A stretch of 57,715 bases of DNA from an uncultured Acidobacteriia bacterium (lineage in GTDB: Bacteria > Acidobacteriota > Terriglobia > Bryobacterales > Bryobacteraceae), in contig CAIRSA010000302.1 in NCBI GenBank assembly GCA_903881085.1, forward strand, positions 1 through 57,715. Direction: 5' to 3'. The translations under genes and the position numbers were made by a program. Positions 26,803-35,617 of this stretch are shown in pieces; within the stretch, counting starts at the first letter, position 1; the number at the start of each line of letters is the position of its first letter. The notes under the pieces were generated by a model. It had not been told where the DNA came from and searched no databases. It saw only the letters and a program-made list of their open reading frames with translations.

Positions 26803-28137
26803 TTACGACAGATCAGACAAGTAACCCAGCCGCCCGCTGCTATCGCCAAACTTCTCCGCCGGAACGCCCATCCTGTCCAGCATTGCAATAAACAGATTCG
26901 CCATCGGGGTCTCATTCGGATGCTTCACGAACCGTCCCGGCCGAAGGGTACCGCAGCCGCGGCCGGCCAGCACCATGGGAAGGTTGGCGTGATCGTGCGC
27001 ATTGCCGTCGCTGAGGCCACTGCCGTAGGTGACCATCACGTGATCGAGCAGTGTCCCATCGCCATCGGGCGTCGCTTTCCATTTGCCTAGCAAATAGGCG
27101 AATTGCATGGCGTGGAAACAGTTGATTTCGATTACCTTGGCGATCTTGTCCTTATCGCCCTGATGATGCGTCAAGCCGTGGTGAGCTTCCGGGATGCCGA
27201 TCTCCGGATACGCGCGCGGACTTTGCTCGAGTGCAAGCAACAGCGTCGCTACGCGGGTGGCGTCTGTTTGGAAGGCCAGCGTCAGCAGGTCCATCATGAT
27301 GCGTGCATGCTCGCCGAACTCAGCAGGAATGCTTGCATCTGGCGCGGTCACTCCTTCCGGCGCACGGCGCGGCGCACTTTCGGCGGCCTGGATACGCTGC
27401 TCCACGCTGCGAATCGACGTGAGGTACTCATCGAGCTTGCGCTTATCGGCGCCGCCCAATCCGGCAGACAGACGGCGGGCATCGCCGGTGACGACGTCGA
27501 GGATGCTTCTTTCGTAGCGCTGGCGGCGAGCGTTGCGAACAGGATCAGCATCCTGATCCGCCGCACCGAACAGACGTTCGAATACAGCGCGGGGGCGGAT
27601 CTCCGCCGGGTTCGGCGATGACGGAGTGCGCCATGAAATGCTGTTGCTGTAAGCGCAGCTATAACCGTTGTCGCAGCTGCCGCCTTGCACACCCTCTTCG
27701 CAGCTCAATTCCAGCGATGCGAAGCGTGTCTTGCCTTCCATGTGCCGTGCAGCGATTTGATCGACCGAAACGCCGGCGTACAGTTCGCGGCCGTTGGTCT
27801 TCTTTGGATGCACGCACGTCAGGTAGCTGGCGCCGGCGCGGCCGTGGTCTCCAGGACCATCGCCCAACGCGCGGCCGCCGTTTTGCGTGAGGCCACCGAT
27901 CATCATCATGTCGTTACGGAACGGCACAAGAATCGACGACACGCGCGGCAACTCGGCAGGCAGCGCCATCACACCGGGCTTCACGCCGGCGGGCAGCCAC
28001 TGATCCATCATGATGCCGTTGGGCACGTAGAGGAACGCCATACGGCACGGAGGCTTGGCCGCCGCGCGTCCCATGGCATCGAGAAACGGAAGGGCAACCG
28101 CTGTGCCAAGACCTCGCAATAAGGTGCGCCTGTTCAT
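26803..28137 (-). CDS. DUF1552 domain protein with Tat-like signal
   Basis: A 444-residue protein beginning MNRRTLLRGLGTAVALPFLDAM, a twin-arginine-type export signal, then RMAFLYVPNGIMMDQWLP, GGLTQNGG, DHGRAGASYLTCVHPKK, SLELSCEEGVQGGSCDNGYSCAYSNSISW (described here in parts: ELSCEEG, GYSCAYS, SISW), and the C-terminal YGSGLSDGNAHDHANLPMVL block with the metal-ligand-like H-D-H. These are the DUF1552 hallmarks. The function is unproven; the family is found in planctomycetes and acidobacteria, nearly always beside a DUF1592-type cytochrome protein, as here, where the two genes overlap by four bases. Confidence 0.9.
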   Translation of the reverse strand: MNRRTLLRGLGTAVALPFLDAMGRAAAKPPCRMAFLYVPNGIMMDQWLPAGVKPGVMALPAELPRVSSILVPFRNDMMMIGGLTQNGGRALGDGPGDHGRAGASYLTCVHPKKTNGRELYAGVSVDQIAARHMEGKTRFASLELSCEEGVQGGSCDNGYSCAYSNSISWRTPSSPNPAEIRPRAVFERLFGAADQDADPVRNARRQRYERSILDVVTGDARRLSAGLGGADKRKLDEYLTSIRSVEQRIQAAESAPRRAPEGVTAPDASIPAEFGEHARIMMDLLTLAFQTDATRVATLLLALEQSPRAYPEIGIPEAHHGLTHHQGDKDKIAKVIEINCFHAMQFAYLLGKWKATPDGDGTLLDHVMVTYGSGLSDGNAHDHANLPMVLAGRGCGTLRPGRFVKHPNETPMANLFIAMLDRMGVPAEKFGDSSGRLGYLSDLS

Positions 28138-30467
28138 TGACGTTTGACTCCTGTTTCGCTCTGCCGCATTTGGAACGGCTTACTGTTCACGACTTCCATA
28201 ATAAGCGCGTCGAAGCGGTATCCGCCAGTGGCCACGCGGTTTGCGATCTGTTCAATCACCGGCCGGTCATAGGCTTCGAGTCCTCGACCCAGCGCGTAGG
28301 TCAGCATCTTCTCCGTCAGGTTTCGCGTAAACAATTCCGGTTTCGATTTCAGCACAGCTTTCAACTGCGACGGACCTTTGAATTCCCCGGCACCGGGTAA
28401 CGCACCGGAGTTATCGATCGGAAACTTGCCATCGTGGTCGCGCCACGCACCCGATGCGTCGTAGTTTTCCAGTCCGAAACCGATGCCGTCCATCTGATCG
28501 TGGCAGACCGCGCAGCTTGGATTTGCGCGATGCTGTTCCAGCCGCTTGCGCAGGGAAGACGGCGTTGCGGCGTGCGACTCTTCGAGCGGCGGAATGCCTG
28601 GGGGCGCAGGCGGCGGAGGTGTGCCAAGCAGGTTTTCAAGCACCCATTTGCCGCGCAGCACCGGCGAAGTTCGCGTGGCGTAAGAAGAAAGGGAAAGCAC
28701 GGAGCCCTGCGTCACAATGCCCCCGCGCGGCTCATCCTTAAACTCCACGCGCTCAAAATTCTCGCCTCTCACATTGCGCAGGCCGTAGAAACTGGCCAGC
28801 GGGCCATTCACGAACGAGAACGGCCCGTCAATGAAATCGAGCGCGCTGCGGTTTTCCCTCAGAATGGCACGGGCGAAAAGGAACGATTCGTTTCTCATGG
28901 ATTCGAGCAACTCGTCATCCACCCGCGGGAACGAAGCCGAATCGGGCTTGCGACGATCCATCAGGCGAAGCCCCAACCATTGTCCGGCGAAGTTTTCGAT
29001 CAGCGCATCGGACTTGGTGTCTTTGAGCATGCGCTGAACCTGCGACTCAAGAACGCCCGACTTACGCAGACGCCCTTCCTCCGCGGCGCGCAGTAACTCA
29101 TCGTCGGGCATGCTGCTCCAAAGGAAGTAGGAAAGCCGCGATGCCAAGTCATACTCGCTCACGGCGTATTCACCGGTGGCGGCCGCGTCGCGTTCCACTC
29201 GAAACAGAAAACTGGGCGACATCAGGATGGCCTGCAGCGCAATGCGGATGCCTTCCTCGAACGGTTCGCCGTCGCGGCGTGCCAATGCGGCGAGTCCCAT
29301 CAGCGCTTCCAACTCGTCCTGCCGGACCGGGCGGCGATAAGCACGGCTGGCGAGGGTGCGCAGGATCCGTTGTTCGCAATCCACCGTTGCCTGTTCGCAA
29401 ACAAAAATGTGCTTCCGCGCTTCGGGCACTTGCGGCGTGGGCGAGTAGGGTCCAGCGATGTCGATGTAGTCGATGAACAGTTTGCGGCGGCCATCGAGGT
29501 TCATGTTTTCGAGCGGATTTTCGATCGCGGCAAATTCGGGGAACGACGCGCGGAACCGATGCTCGCCGGCTTTCACTTTTACACGGGCGATCGATTCGCC
29601 GTGCGCGTATTTATAATCGATGTTACCTTCCACGATCTCACTCAGTACTTCCATGCCATCGAACGTTAACGACATGCGCGCGGGCGGATACGACAAACGA
29701 TTGAGTTCGTCGAGTTCGTGTTTCTCTGCCTCCGAGAGCCCGCGCTTCGCGCTCAACTCGCGTTGACGCGGCGTGGCAGTCAGTCGTGGCCGGTAATTGC
29801 CAACGCGCATGCGCAATTCGTACTCTCCGTCCACGGGAAAGTTAAAGCTGCCATACGCGGCGCCGCGAAGAGAGAAGGGAAGTGTGTGCGGCGTGGGGTC
29901 TTCCTGCGACTTCCTGGTCATGAAACGTACCAGCTTGCCGGGCTTCTCAGGCGCGGGCTCGCCGTAGATGGCGACCTGTGAAATCCTGCGCGCGGCGGTC
30001 ATGTACTTTTCCATCAGCAGCGGCGAGACGGAAAGCACGTCGCCGATATTATCAAAACCGTAGCCCGCATCATCGAGCGGGAACTCATCGGCTGGTTTTG
30101 TGCCGGAGCCCAGAGCCGTGACGCCCAACAGGTCGCGAATTGTATTGTTGTATTCGGAGCGATTCAACCGGCGTGCGGTCACACGGCCCGCGGTTGGGGC
30201 GGATGTGCGGCCAAGAGTCTGCTCGATCCACGCTGTCATCGCTGTCAGCTCTGACTTTGCAGGTTGAGGAGAGCCCGGCGGCGGCATGCGCGCTGCGCTC
30301 AATTTGTCGAGCACTTTCTCCCACGGCACGTCTGGCCGTTCCAGGTTAAAGCCAGCGAGGGCCTGCCTGGCGCTGTGGCATGCGTAGCAATGTTTGGACA
30401 GAAAGGCGGACGGGTCCTGCGCTGAAAGTCCAAGCCCGGCGAAGAAGATTGCAAAACGCACCTTCAT
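28134..30467 (-). CDS. DUF1592-type multidomain cytochrome c protein
   Basis: A 777-residue exported protein. A signal segment (residues 1-16) precedes CYACH at 27-31, a c-type haem site with RMPPPG as the likely distal-ligand loop near residue 60. The DUF1587 region (RLNRSEYNNTIRDLLGV) follows, then DUF1595, DUF1592, DUF1588 with a second haem motif CAVCH (NPSCAVCHDQMDGIGFGLENYD, given here as two parts CAVCHDQMDG and FGLENYD), and DUF1585 at the end. ATG 30465-30467 is chosen because translation from the longer open frame adds 56 non-signal residues antisense to the DinB gene. It overlaps DUF1552 by ATGA. The pair is probably a periplasmic oxidoreductase-like complex. Confidence 0.9.
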   Translation of the reverse strand: MKVRFAIFFAGLGLSAQDPSAFLSKHCYACHSARQALAGFNLERPDVPWEKVLDKLSAARMPPPGSPQPAKSELTAMTAWIEQTLGRTSAPTAGRVTARRLNRSEYNNTIRDLLGVTALGSGTKPADEFPLDDAGYGFDNIGDVLSVSPLLMEKYMTAARRISQVAIYGEPAPEKPGKLVRFMTRKSQEDPTPHTLPFSLRGAAYGSFNFPVDGEYELRMRVGNYRPRLTATPRQRELSAKRGLSEAEKHELDELNRLSYPPARMSLTFDGMEVLSEIVEGNIDYKYAHGESIARVKVKAGEHRFRASFPEFAAIENPLENMNLDGRRKLFIDYIDIAGPYSPTPQVPEARKHIFVCEQATVDCEQRILRTLASRAYRRPVRQDELEALMGLAALARRDGEPFEEGIRIALQAILMSPSFLFRVERDAAATGEYAVSEYDLASRLSYFLWSSMPDDELLRAAEEGRLRKSGVLESQVQRMLKDTKSDALIENFAGQWLGLRLMDRRKPDSASFPRVDDELLESMRNESFLFARAILRENRSALDFIDGPFSFVNGPLASFYGLRNVRGENFERVEFKDEPRGGIVTQGSVLSLSSYATRTSPVLRGKWVLENLLGTPPPPAPPGIPPLEESHAATPSSLRKRLEQHRANPSCAVCHDQMDGIGFGLENYDASGAWRDHDGKFPIDNSGALPGAGEFKGPSQLKAVLKSKPELFTRNLTEKMLTYALGRGLEAYDRPVIEQIANRVATGGYRFDALIMEVVNSKPFQMRQSETGVKRQ

Positions 30468-30497
30468 ATCATATGCGAACCAGTGGCGTCCGTAGCG

Positions 30498-30503
30498 TAT
30501 AAT
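30498..30503 (+). promoter_or_regulatory. Possible -10 box of the DinB gene
   Basis: A perfect TATAAT lies ten bases before the ATG at 30513, in the 45-base gap between divergent genes. If it is used, the transcript would begin at or near the start codon, so the mRNA would be leaderless; no ribosome-binding site is visible before this ATG, which fits. No convincing -35 element is present. Confidence 0.35.
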
Positions 30504-30512
30504 TGCCTTGCT

Positions 30513-31004
30513 ATGGAACCTTGGCTTCGCGAAATCGATCTCGGCATCCACCCGGCTTTGGCCCAACCCATCTTCGCCCTCATGCAGGTGCGCGAAGACC
30601 TGGAGCACCACACCGCCGGGCTTACGGATGAACAAGTCTGGTCATCGCCCGCGGGAATCACGCCGGTGGGCTTCCATCTGGCGCACATCGCGGGCAGCAC
30701 AGACAGGCTCGTTACCTACCTGCATGGCCGCCAACTGTCTGAAGCGCAACTGGCTGCGCTTGGCACTGAAGCGGAACCAGGCCCGTCGCGCGCTGAGCTT
30801 CTCGAACGTGCTGGCCGGGTGCTTGATCACGCGGATTGGGTCATCCGCAATTTTCCTGTGCAGAGCTTGCGCGCGCTTCGGTTCGTGGGGCGCAAGCGCA
30901 TCCGCACGACGGCGATTGGACTGGCAATCCACATAGGAGAGCACGCGCTGAGGCATACCGGACAGGTGGTTACGGCTTGCCAGATCCTGCGTGGCCCGAC
31001 ATAG
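30513..31004 (+). CDS. DinB family protein
   Basis: A 163-residue four-helix-bundle protein of the DinB/DUF664 kind: LREDLEHHTAGLTDEQVW-like N-terminal helix, GFHLAHIAGSTDRLVTYLHGR with the first metal His, and AIHIGEHALRHTGQVVTACQIL with the HxxxH pair of the last helix. These three His residues normally bind a divalent metal. Members include thiol-dependent transferases and stress-induced proteins; this one has no assigned substrate. The start is ATG 30513, since the ten residues upstream in the longer frame do not fit the family. It is divergent from the cytochrome gene and precedes the VapBC module by 38 bases. Confidence 0.85.
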   Translation: MEPWLREIDLGIHPALAQPIFALMQVREDLEHHTAGLTDEQVWSSPAGITPVGFHLAHIAGSTDRLVTYLHGRQLSEAQLAALGTEAEPGPSRAELLERAGRVLDHADWVIRNFPVQSLRALRFVGRKRIRTTAIGLAIHIGEHALRHTGQVVTACQILRGPT

Positions 31005-31012
31005 TTTGAATA

Positions 31013-31031
31013 GTCTATATTTTGTATAGAC
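31013..31031 (+). promoter_or_regulatory. Operator-like inverted repeat before vapB
   Basis: GTCTATA (31013-31019) and TATAGAC (31025-31031) are perfect inverted arms around TTTTG, ending 11 bases before the antitoxin ATG. VapB antitoxins with this fold bind such short palindromes and repress their own operon, so this is the probable autoregulatory site. It includes a TATATT that could serve as a -10 box. Confidence 0.6.
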
Positions 31032-31042
31032 AAAGGGTCTCG

Positions 31043-31312
31043 ATGCGTTCCAAAACTGCTCGCATCTTTAACAACGGCGGAAGTCAGGCTGTCCGGCTGC
31101 CTGCGGAGTTTCGTTTCGACACAAAAGAAGTGTTTGTGCGGCGCGACGAGCGCACTGGCGATGTGATTCTTTCCAAGAAGCCCGGCTTTAGTAATTGGGC
31201 CGAATTCTTTGCTCCCTTTGGCCCACCCGGAGAAGTTCCTGATGAATTCATGGCTGACCGTTCTTTGAACGTTCTTCCCGTCGATAAGAACCTTTTCGGC
31301 AAGAAGAAGTGA
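31043..31312 (+). CDS. vapB: VapB-type antitoxin (SpoVT-AbrB fold)
   Basis: An 89-residue protein whose first 45 residues (RSKTARIFNNGGSQAVRLPAEFRF, seen as KTARIFNNGGSQAVRLP then EFRF, then VFVRRDERTGDVILSKKP) are the swapped-hairpin AbrB/MazE DNA-binding domain of VapB antitoxins. The C-terminal part, ending in a basic LFGKKK, should wrap the cognate PIN toxin. The stop overlaps the GTG of the toxin gene (GTGA). The gene is intact while its toxin partner is not, so it may persist as an orphan repressor or anti-toxin to other VapC proteins. Confidence 0.88.
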   Translation: MRSKTARIFNNGGSQAVRLPAEFRFDTKEVFVRRDERTGDVILSKKPGFSNWAEFFAPFGPPGEVPDEFMADRSLNVLPVDKNLFGKKK

Positions 31313-31722
31313 GCAAGCTCTATATGCTGGATACGGACACATCGAGCTACGTGATTAAGCGGACATATCCAAAACTGGAGGATCGCCTGAGCTCATTCCC
31401 GGTTAGTCAAATTTGAATATCGAGCGTTACTCGCACTGAGTTGCGCTTTGATGTGCAGCGGATTCCAGATGCGATCCGGCTCTCAGCAAATGTCGAAAAA
31501 TTCGTTTGCGCCTTTGCCAACCTACCATGGGAAGAAAATGCCGCGGATCAATACGCTTCAGTTCGAGTACAGCTCGAAAGCGAGGGTAGTCCGATAGGCG
31601 ACCTTGACATGATGATCGCCGCCCATGCCATGGCGTTCAATGCCATACTCGTTTCCAACAACCTTAAACACCTCCGCAAAGTAAAAGGTCTACGCCTGGA
31701 AAACTGGCTGGCACCCGCCTAA
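31309..31722 (+). pseudogene. vapC: vapC PIN-domain toxin interrupted by an in-frame TGA
   Basis: Reading from GTG 31309 gives SKLYMLDTDTSSYVIKR, the start of a VapC PIN domain with the first catalytic Asp. A TGA stands at 31414-31416 (codon 36), and the same frame continues without shift: ISSVTRTELRF (catalytic Glu), PIGDLDMMIAAHA (catalytic Asp) and ILVSNNLKHLRKVKGLRLENW to TAA at 31722. So one nonsense codon divides an otherwise complete 137-codon gene. The truncated product would lack two of the three main acidic residues and should be inactive. Internal re-initiation after the stop would lack the first Asp. Confidence 0.9.
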
Positions 31723-32246
31723 TAGAACAGATACTTGCGCCAGTTATCGTCGCTTTTGCCCAGCATCCGCATCAAGTGCCGACTGGTGTGCAAGCTGAAC
31801 GGGCGCGGCGCTTTCGACAGCTTCATGCCCGCCTCTTCCGGCGTACGGCTGCCCTTGCGATTGTTGCATGGATTGCAGCAGGCCACCAGATTCTCCCAAC
31901 TGCTCTCGCCGGCGCGCGACCGCGGAATCACGTGGTCAAGCGTGAGTTCGTTGGAATTGAGCGTCTTGTGGCAATACTGACAGGTGTAGCGATCGCGCAT
32001 CAGAATGTTCTTGCGCGACAGAGCCCGGGTCTGGTGCGGGATGCGGCGGTATTCCAGCAAGCGAATCACGCTGGGCATCTTTAGAGTATGTCGAGAGGAG
32101 TGCACGTCGACGTGCGACAGTTCCTCGGCCGAAGCGACTCCCTTCAGCACCAACACCATCGCGCGCCGCGCCGCGCATACGTTGATCGGTTCAAAACTCG
32201 CATTCAGTACAAGCACCGGCTGGTGCAATCTGTCTAAACTTGGCAT
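31719..32246 (-). CDS. HNH endonuclease
   Basis: A 175-residue protein. An N-terminal domain ([20 protein letters not shown]) typical of a widespread bacterial HNH family precedes the nuclease domain: CQYC at 89-92, TLDHVIPRS with the D-H pair at 104-105, and [24 protein letters not shown] containing the second zinc pair and the final N/H position. The family is conserved in acidobacteria and many other phyla as a chromosomal housekeeping-like gene with no firm function. The 3' end overlaps that of the vapC remnant by four bases, on the opposite strand. The next gene, ComF, starts upstream and is transcribed the same way. Confidence 0.9.
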   Translation of the reverse strand: MPSLDRLHQPVLVLNASFEPINVCAARRAMVLVLKGVASAEELSHVDVHSSRHTLKMPSVIRLLEYRRIPHQTRALSRKNILMRDRYTCQYCHKTLNSNELTLDHVIPRSRAGESSWENLVACCNPCNNRKGSRTPEEAGMKLSKAPRPFSLHTSRHLMRMLGKSDDNWRKYLFY

Positions 32247-32248
32247 GC

Positions 32249-33064
32249 TCAGGAGGCTCCCACGGATTCAGATTTCTTGCCGCCGCTAGCATCCAGCCAT
32301 AGTGGCCGGCGGTCTACGCGAGCGAGCGTCAGTACGGTTACATGCTTAGCTCCTGCCCTCTTCAGAGCAGCCGCCGCGGCGCCTGCGGTGGCGCCGGTTG
32401 TCAGCACGTCATCTACTAATAGAATTCGTTTCCCGGCCAGTTTCTCACGGTTACTGACGCGGAAGGCTCCGGCGACGTTGGCGCGCCGCTTGGCATGGGT
32501 CAGGCCCGCCTGGCTGGGGGTTGCCCGGGCGCGCAGCAGCGCACTGGACAGTGGAACATTCAGCCGTTTGGCCAACGGACGGGCCAATAGTTCCGACTGA
32601 TTGAAGCCGCGCTCCAACTGGCGCAGCCAGTGTAGCGGCATCGGAGTGACCAGATCGAACCGTTGATCAAGTGGAATGGAGCGCACCAGAAAATCACCCA
32701 GCGGTTTGGCCAGGGTCTTGATCTTCTGGTATTTGAACAAATGAATCAGCTTTCTGAGTTCGTCCTCGTAGGCTCCGAAGGAATAGGCGAGATCGAAGCC
32801 GTTGACACCGCGGCGGCACAGGCCGCACAGGCCGTTCTCATCCAGGGGAGCGTCGTTTAGAAAAGGGGTCCGGCAGCTGGCGCAAAAATAATCGGCGATC
32901 AGCGGTTTGGGAGCATGTAGACATTTGAAACAGACTGGAACGCGGGAGATCTCCTGAAGCGGAGACTCGCAAACGCGGCATTCATCGGGGAAAATTGCGG
33001 AAAATAGGGACGCGAAGGATCTACTTGAAACGGACCGGACAGCTAAGGGCCAATTGTCAGGCAA
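32249..33064 (-). CDS. comF: ComF family phosphoribosyltransferase-like protein
   Basis: A 271-residue protein with the ComF layout: CRVCESPL and [15 protein letters not shown] and CGLCRRG, two to four CxxC zinc pairs in the first 90 residues, then [28 protein letters not shown] and the PRT domain with [25 protein letters not shown] and the PRPP-binding [16 protein letters not shown]. ComF proteins act with ComFA in DNA uptake in competent bacteria; in many genomes the role is unknown. The gene ends two bases before the HNH start and is probably co-transcribed with it. Confidence 0.92.
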   Translation of the reverse strand: MPDNWPLAVRSVSSRSFASLFSAIFPDECRVCESPLQEISRVPVCFKCLHAPKPLIADYFCASCRTPFLNDAPLDENGLCGLCRRGVNGFDLAYSFGAYEDELRKLIHLFKYQKIKTLAKPLGDFLVRSIPLDQRFDLVTPMPLHWLRQLERGFNQSELLARPLAKRLNVPLSSALLRARATPSQAGLTHAKRRANVAGAFRVSNREKLAGKRILLVDDVLTTGATAGAAAAALKRAGAKHVTVLTLARVDRRPLWLDASGGKKSESVGAS

Positions 33065-33587
33065 CCATCGTATGGAGAAGATCCACCTCCAACTACCTAT
33101 AGTGTACTACAACTTTCCACGCGCCATGGCTAGCATGGGTGCGCAACATAGAAGTGGAATTGAACGGGGATCCGATATGGAGCCGCGACCGCAAGGGAGC
33201 GGTCATGTGTCGCGTTATCGCTGACCCACGACGAGAATTCGCTCCCTTGGCGCAAGAGCGGGGCCTCCGGCGGGGCCCGGATTGGACAACCTGTGACTAA
33301 ACAAACAGCCAGCCAGGATACGTTCTGAACCGCGATTTTCAACGAGGTGTCGATGTTGAAAACAAACGACTTGACTTTTAGTCACAGACCAGTTTAAAGC
33401 GCATTTGCGGTCGCAGCTCGGAATGGCGTACCACTACGCTCGGATTTCTGCGATTCGTCTGGGTTTCTTCAAATCTATCACCATTAGCGTCTCGCCATGG
33501 CTGGCACCACTGACGACACACTCAACTTGGTATGATGTCACCTATAGCTGAATCGCAGAACCTTGGCTCGGTGACTAGGAGATTGAG
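33065..33587. other. Intergenic region with a palindromic repeat
   Basis: The 523 bases between divergent ComF and DUF1080 genes hold no supported coding frame. The left half contains a member of the palindromic family (33179-33249). Before the DUF1080 gene there is TATGAT at 33531-33536, a possible -10 box without a clear -35. Confidence 0.5.
33179..33249. repeat. Palindromic repeat family, reverse-oriented copy
   Basis: GGAGCCGCGACCGCAAGGGA followed by GCGGTC is the reverse complement of the arm at 36742-36768 with about four changes in 25 bases. A second piece, CGCTCCCTTG at 33240-33249, pairs perfectly with CAAGGGAGCG at 33192-33201, so a shortened hairpin remains. Confidence 0.6.
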
Positions 33588-34217
33588 ATGAAGAGATTAT
33601 TATGTGCGTTCCTGTTGGCGGCTTCGGCATTGTCCGCCGCCGGTTTCGAAAAGATATTCGATGGCAAGACGCTCAATGGATGGAAGCTGGTGGGCGGCAA
33701 GGGCCCCGGTTATGTAGTTGAAAAAGGCATCATCGTGTGCCCGGCAGATGGCGGGGGCAACCTTTTTACGGAGAAGGAATATTCGAACTTCGTGCTGCGA
33801 TTTGAATTCAAGATGGAGCCCGGCGCGAATAACGGTATGGGAATCCGTGCACCATACGAGGGCGATGCGGCCTATAAAGGGATGGAGATCCAAATCCTGG
33901 ATCACGATCACGAGCGCTACAAGGGCAAAATTCGTGACGTGCAGAAGCATGGTTCCATCTACGACGTGATCGCGGCAAAGGACGGGGCGTTAAAGCCTGT
34001 TGGCCAGTGGAATAAGGAAGAGATTATTGCCGATGGACGGAAGATCAAAGTCACGTTGAACGGTAAAGTGATTGTCGATGCGAATCTCGATACGGTGACC
34101 GATCCGGCGGTTCTGAAAAAGCATCCTGGACTTGCGCGTACCTCCGGGCATCTCGGATTTCTGGGTCACGGCACGCGCGTGGAATTCCGGAATTTGACAG
34201 TGAAAGAATTAAAATAG
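33588..34217 (+). CDS. DUF1080 (3-keto-disaccharide hydrolase) domain protein
   Basis: A 209-residue protein with a signal peptide (residues 1-18, cut near SAAG) and one DUF1080 jelly-roll domain: [48 protein letters not shown] (in parts), [20 protein letters not shown], and [22 protein letters not shown] at the end. The domain has been named 3-keto-disaccharide hydrolase after characterised members; it is concanavalin-like and common in planctomycetes and acidobacteria. Export suggests periplasmic glycan processing. It is not in an operon; the neighbour downstream converges on it. Confidence 0.9.
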   Translation: MKRLLCAFLLAASALSAAGFEKIFDGKTLNGWKLVGGKGPGYVVEKGIIVCPADGGGNLFTEKEYSNFVLRFEFKMEPGANNGMGIRAPYEGDAAYKGMEIQILDHDHERYKGKIRDVQKHGSIYDVIAAKDGALKPVGQWNKEEIIADGRKIKVTLNGKVIVDANLDTVTDPAVLKKHPGLARTSGHLGFLGHGTRVEFRNLTVKELK

Positions 34218-34226
34218 GGCGGACTG

Positions 34227-34244
34227 GCGCGGACAACTCCGCGC
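34227..34244. terminator. Bidirectional hairpin between convergent genes
   Basis: GCGCGGA (34227-34233) and TCCGCGC (34238-34244) form a seven-base GC-rich stem with loop CAAC, in the 26-base gap between the convergent DUF1080 and glycosyltransferase stops. There is no T tract on either side, so it is a weak intrinsic terminator at best. Confidence 0.4.
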
Positions 34245-35362
34245 TAAGCCGGCCCCATGCGGTGGAAGAAGTCCAGTGATTGCCGGGCGTTCCGTTCCCA
34301 CCGGAACGTCTCAGCGCGCTCACGGCCGAGTTGTCCCAATGTCTGTTGCAGGGAAGAGGAGTCGGCCACCTGCTCCATCGCCGCGCTGATCGACTCCGTG
34401 CAGTGCGGATCCATGGGCAACGTCACATTGGCGGAAATCTCGCCCAGCGACGAGCCGTGCGAGGCGATCACCGGCACTCCGCAGGCCAGCGCCTGCGCCA
34501 TGGGCAGGCCAAATCCTTCGTAAAAGGAAGGGAAGATAAAGGCCGTGGCCCCCGTGGTAAGGCCAGGCAATAGTTCCTCCGCCACATAACCAACGTACTT
34601 CACGCCGTCTTGCTGCGACCGCAAGCGCACGCTTGTGTCTTCAGAATGCCAGCCCAGCGGGCCGGCAATCACCAGGTCGAAGTTCTGGCGAATCCGCTCA
34701 GGAAGCAGCGCATAAGCATCCAGCAACCGGTCAATGTTCTTGCGTGGTTCAATCATTCCGACGTAAAGGAAGTATGGCTTGTCCAGCCTTAGCGCGGTGG
34801 CTGCGGCGCTGGCCTGCGCCTTATCCGCGGCAAAGAACTCGGCGGCGACTCCTGGATAAATGACTTCGATCCGCTCGTCCGGAATCTTCAGAATTTCCAT
34901 TGCGTCGTGCTTGCTCTGTTCGGAAATTGCGATGCATGCGTCGGCACGCAGCAGCACGCATTCGCCGTATTGCCGGGTGGCGGCGATATTGGACGCCTGA
35001 TGAACCTCGGGCATAAGCCAACAGGTCATATCGTAGATTGTGGCGGTAAGTCTGGTTGTGCGCTGGGGCGGGTTTCGCATGTGTTGCGAAGCATGAAAAA
35101 CATCGCAAGAGTAGCCGGCAAGTTCCATGATGGGATTCCACCTGATGTTGGTGAAATGAAGGGCGGCCAGGCTGAGCGCCGTGCTTCTGGCGCCGGTTGC
35201 GGAGGATTCGTGCTTCAGATCGGAGAGCCTGCCTAAAAACGGGAATAGCCGGATTTCGTCGTTGACAGCCGCTTGCTGCAATGACCGAATCCAGTAATAC
35301 ATGTAGGTTTTTACGCCGGCGCTACGCAACAGCAAGCTGGTTGCATCAAGCAATATCCGCAT
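34244..35362 (-). CDS. Glycosyltransferase family 4 (group 1)
   Basis: A 372-residue GT-B enzyme. The start MRILLDATSLLLRSAGVKTYMYYWI carries the Gly-containing acceptor loop, YPGVAAEFF the hinge, YFLYVGMIEPRKNIDRLLDAYALL the donor-domain start, and FPSFYEGFGLPMAQALACGVPVIAS the E-x7-E-like motif, here E-G-F-G-L-P-M-A-Q, with Gln in place of the second Glu. ATG 35360-35362 is preferred; a longer open frame reaching 35401 adds 13 residues not typical of the family. It is separated from the second GDP-mannose dehydratase by about 255 bases but has the same direction, so the two may serve one deoxysugar-containing glycan. Confidence 0.88.
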   Translation of the reverse strand: MRILLDATSLLLRSAGVKTYMYYWIRSLQQAAVNDEIRLFPFLGRLSDLKHESSATGARSTALSLAALHFTNIRWNPIMELAGYSCDVFHASQHMRNPPQRTTRLTATIYDMTCWLMPEVHQASNIAATRQYGECVLLRADACIAISEQSKHDAMEILKIPDERIEVIYPGVAAEFFAADKAQASAAATALRLDKPYFLYVGMIEPRKNIDRLLDAYALLPERIRQNFDLVIAGPLGWHSEDTSVRLRSQQDGVKYVGYVAEELLPGLTTGATAFIFPSFYEGFGLPMAQALACGVPVIASHGSSLGEISANVTLPMDPHCTESISAAMEQVADSSSLQQTLGQLGRERAETFRWERNARQSLDFFHRMGPA

Positions 35363-35617
35363 TACCGTCGGAACCCTTCTGGCCCATGGTTGATGCGCCA
35401 CATTCCTCTATTGTTGAGAAACCGTAACACGTCCCAGTTTAGCAAGCAGTAGTCACCTTAGGGGCCACGCAAAAATGACCTCGCATTGATTTCGCGGGCC
35501 CACCATTTCATCGGAGCCTACACTATAGGCGGTTCCCAATGTAGGTGACATTGAAGTAAGAGTCTGCGCCACGTCAATAGCTGCAAAGTTATTTTTGTGC
35601 GGTGCCTTAGACGAAAA

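Noticed and set aside
28434..29096. 220-codon plus-strand open frame inside the DUF1592 gene
   Set aside because: Shadow of a high-GC gene; no recognisable domain.
30468..30635. N-terminal extension of the DUF1592 protein
   Set aside because: It is antisense to DinB, and the signal peptide begins at the ATG at 30467.
31414..31416. TGA in vapC as a selenocysteine codon
   Set aside because: The position is not a known Sec site in PIN proteins, and no SECIS-like stem directly after it is convincing.
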